Source of the DNA: an uncultured Oscillospiraceae bacterium
GTDB taxonomy: Bacteria; Bacillota; Clostridia; Oscillospirales; Oscillospiraceae
Length of the DNA stretch: 22,866 nucleotides
Assembly (NCBI GenBank): GCA_944385195.1
Contig: CALWWH010000031.1
Span: 1 to 22,866 of the forward strand
Reading direction: 5' to 3'
The position numbers were made by a program, and so were the translations under genes. How positions within the stretch are numbered: the stretch's first letter is position 1; the number at the start of each line of letters is the position of its first letter. The notes under the pieces were generated by a model. The model made no database searches. It saw only the letters and a list, made by a program, of their open reading frames with translations, and was not told where the DNA came from. Positions 21,055 through 22,866 of this stretch are shown piece by piece.

Positions 21055-22389
21055 TTATCCCTCCGTGGGTGTGGATTCATCGTCCTTCGGGTCGAAGAGC
21101 GTTGGAATCGTGTACCCTGCCAGCTCCTGGAGGACCGCCAGCTCGTCGATGGTGGGGAACTGGCCGTCCCGGTAGAGAATCCTGCCCCGGACCATGGTCA
21201 GCACCACGTCGTGACCGCTGGCCGCGTAGACCAGCTGCGAGATGACGTCGTGGCAGGGAATCAGATGGGTCTTGGTGAAGTCCAGCAGGATCAGATCCGC
21301 GTCCATGCCCAGGGCGATCTGCCCGCACTCGTCCTCGCGGCCCTGGGCGATGGCTCCGCCCCGGGTGGCCATCTTCAGAACCTCCGCGGCGGGCAGCGCG
21401 TCGGGCTTACCGGTCTGGACCTTCGCCAGCAGGGCAGCCAGCTTGATCTCCTCGAACAGGTCGAGGTTGTTGTTGGAGGCCACAGAATCCGTGCCCAGGG
21501 CGACGTTCATGCCCTCTGCGCGCATCCGGACCACCGGCGCGATGCCCGAGCCCAGTTTGAGGTTTGACACCGGGCAGTGCACCGCGCTCACGCCCCGGCG
21601 GGAGAGCATGCCCATGTCCTCCTCGTCCAGCCAGACGCAGTGGGCCGCGCTGGCGCGCACGTCCCAGACGCGGTGGCAGTCCAGTACCTGGGCCGGGGTC
21701 AGCCCGTTGCGCTCCAGGGACTCCTCGTGCTCCTTTTTGGTCTCGGAGAGGTGCACGTGCATCCCCAGGCCCTCCTCGGCGGCGTAGGTGGCCAGGGCCT
21801 CCCAGAGCTGATAGGTGGAGGTATACTCGCCGTGGATGCTGGCCTCGATGCGGATGCGGCCGTCGTCGTAGTCGTGCCACTGCTCCACCGCCTCGCGCAG
21901 CTCCACGCAGCCCGGGAAGGTGCGGAAGTCGAACTCATCGCCCTGGAACATGGTGGTGCCCCGGGCGATGTTGGCCTTGATGCCGCTCTGGGCCACGGCC
22001 TCGGCGATGGCACCGATGTGGTCGTACATCTCGCTGACGGAGGTGGTGCCAAATCGCAGCGCCTCCATAATCCCCAGCAGCGTGGCGTTGCGGACGGTGC
22101 GCTCGTCCATGCGGGCTTCGATCTCCCAGACGGACTCCAGCCAGGGCTGGAGCGGCTTGTCCTCGCTCCAACCGCGCAGCGGCGCCATCGGCAGGTGGGT
22201 GTGGGCGTTGATAAGGCCGGGCATGAGCACCATGCCGGTGCCGTCAATGGCCTCCTTGACCGGTTCACTGGGCATATGACGCCCAATGTAGGCGATACGC
22301 CCGCCGCGGACGCCGACAAAAGCGCCCGGCAGGACGTGCATCTGGTCGTCCATGGTGACGGCGGTGACATTACAAAATACGGTATCCAT
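21055..22389 (-). CDS. mtaD: amidohydrolase, MTA/SAH deaminase-like
   Basis: 444-residue metal-dependent amidohydrolase close to 5-methylthioadenosine/S-adenosylhomocysteine deaminases, which convert MTA or SAH to the inosyl form and ammonia. Metal ligands are visible: HTH (His63, His65), His213 with Glu216 in HVHLSET, His250 (AAHCVWL), and Asp301 in LGTDSVASNNNLDLF. Length and motif order fit the family; related members deaminate other adenosyl compounds, so the substrate is inferred. ATG at 22389 has GGAGGG 6 bases upstream. The gene lies 23 bases after the kinase-like gene and 3 bases before the flippase. Recycling SAH would connect to methyl transfer from methyl-THF, but no methionine-cycle genes are near. 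Confidence 0.88.
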   Translation of the reverse strand: MDTVFCNVTAVTMDDQMHVLPGAFVGVRGGRIAYIGRHMPSEPVKEAIDGTGMVLMPGLINAHTHLPMAPLRGWSEDKPLQPWLESVWEIEARMDERTVRNATLLGIMEALRFGTTSVSEMYDHIGAIAEAVAQSGIKANIARGTTMFQGDEFDFRTFPGCVELREAVEQWHDYDDGRIRIEASIHGEYTSTYQLWEALATYAAEEGLGMHVHLSETKKEHEESLERNGLTPAQVLDCHRVWDVRASAAHCVWLDEEDMGMLSRRGVSAVHCPVSNLKLGSGIAPVVRMRAEGMNVALGTDSVASNNNLDLFEEIKLAALLAKVQTGKPDALPAAEVLKMATRGGAIAQGREDECGQIALGMDADLILLDFTKTHLIPCHDVISQLVYAASGHDVVLTMVRGRILYRDGQFPTIDELAVLQELAGYTIPTLFDPKDDESTPTEG

Positions 22390-22412
22390 CGTGTCCCTCC
22401 ATTGTCAGTGGC

Positions 22413-22866
22413 TCAGTTGATAAATTCCCGCAGCAGGGAGGTCTCCGGGACCAGGGCCGGGTCCATGGGATCCACCAGCTGCAACCGCTCGATCATGGTG
22501 CGGATATTGCCCAGCTCCGGGGCGTCTTCGGGCAGTGTCGCCAGCAGCGGCTCGGCAAAGCTGCGCAGAACCGGCACCTCGTAGGCCAGCGAGGTATCAA
22601 ACGTGATGTTGGCCCGGTCTTTAAAAGGGGAGATGTAGAGCTTTTCGCCCCGGCGGATGTTGGGCCACTGCTGCATGGTGAACAGCGCGTCCGCGCCGCG
22701 GTAGTTGAAGTCCCGTACCGTCCGCCGCAGAAAACGGATCCAGGTGTGGGGCATGGCAACCTGGCCATCCTGCACCAGGTCTGTCCGGGCGCTGACATAG
22801 ACCCCGGTGGCCCGTGGGTGGTAGAATAGCTCATTGAGCGCGTGGATGCCCTCAAAGATGACCACC
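22413..22866 (-). CDS. nucleoside (uridine-like) kinase, 5' partial
   Basis: C-terminal 151 residues of a P-loop kinase of the uridine kinase/phosphoribulokinase family; the start and the P-loop lie beyond the window end. The first visible segment VVIFEGIHALN is the family's conserved strand and turn. WIRFLRRTVRDFNYRG, QWPNIRRGEKLYISPF and YEVPVLRSFAEPLL follow, as in the long bacterial nucleoside kinases that have a TGS domain at the N-terminus; whether this copy has one cannot be seen. The frame is open to base 22866, and the GTG near the edge is not a real start. It is upstream of the deaminase gene in the same operon, so both may act on nucleosides. Confidence 0.85.
   Translation of the reverse strand, partial: VVIFEGIHALNELFYHPRATGVYVSARTDLVQDGQVAMPHTWIRFLRRTVRDFNYRGADALFTMQQWPNIRRGEKLYISPFKDRANITFDTSLAYEVPVLRSFAEPLLATLPEDAPELGNIRTMIERLQLVDPMDPALVPETSLLREFIN

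Overview
The window is a GC-rich, gene-dense stretch of what looks like an anaerobic Firmicute of the class Clostridia, most likely a gut-type Oscillospiraceae/Ruminococcaceae relative. This is inferred from strong AGGAGG-type ribosome binding sites, sigma-A-like promoters, a SpoVB/MurJ-type flippase, the MetF-MetV-RnfC2 methylene-tetrahydrofolate reductase typical of acetogens and their relatives, and a DUF711-ACT gene pair. No rRNA, tRNA, CRISPR array, insertion sequence or phage gene was seen. No intergenic gap exceeds 300 bases.

Layout. 1-375 (+): 3' part of an unrecognised protein, followed by a hairpin. 448-3375 (+): a copper-efflux operon. Its promoter has a CsoR-type operator between the -35 and -10 boxes, followed by csoR and copA; the CopA ATPase carries a metal-binding HMA domain at each end. 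3420-4313 (-): a lipoprotein of beta-propeller/DUF5050 character. 4545-5600 (-): an alpha/beta hydrolase. 5797-6177 (+): a small membrane protein with two zinc ribbons. 6285-9454 (-): an AraC-type regulator followed by a cytoplasmic GH3 beta-xylosidase/beta-glucosidase.

9613-11839 (-): an operon of a YfbR-like HD 5'-deoxynucleotidase, an ACT-domain protein and a DUF711 (PFL-like) protein of unknown function. 11932-15424 (-): an operon reading MetV-RnfC2 fusion, then MetV, then MetF. It would reduce methylene-THF to methyl-THF with electrons delivered by the RnfC-like subunit, and it is the most distinctive locus here. 15688-18632 (-): an MBOAT O-acyltransferase and its DHHW/AlgJ-like partner, which has a 12-bp tandem repeat encoding an Asp-Pro-Asn-Thr linker. 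18810-19385 (+): a small secreted protein. 19456-22866 (-): an uridine-kinase-like nucleoside kinase (cut by the window end), an MTA/SAH-type deaminase and a SpoVB/MurJ-like flippase.

Almost every transcription unit ends in a long, perfect GC-rich hairpin, often shared by convergent genes. Several starts are TTG or GTG, set here by ribosome-binding-site position. The deaminase and the MTHFR both touch one-carbon/methyl metabolism, but they lie in separate operons and I infer no direct link.
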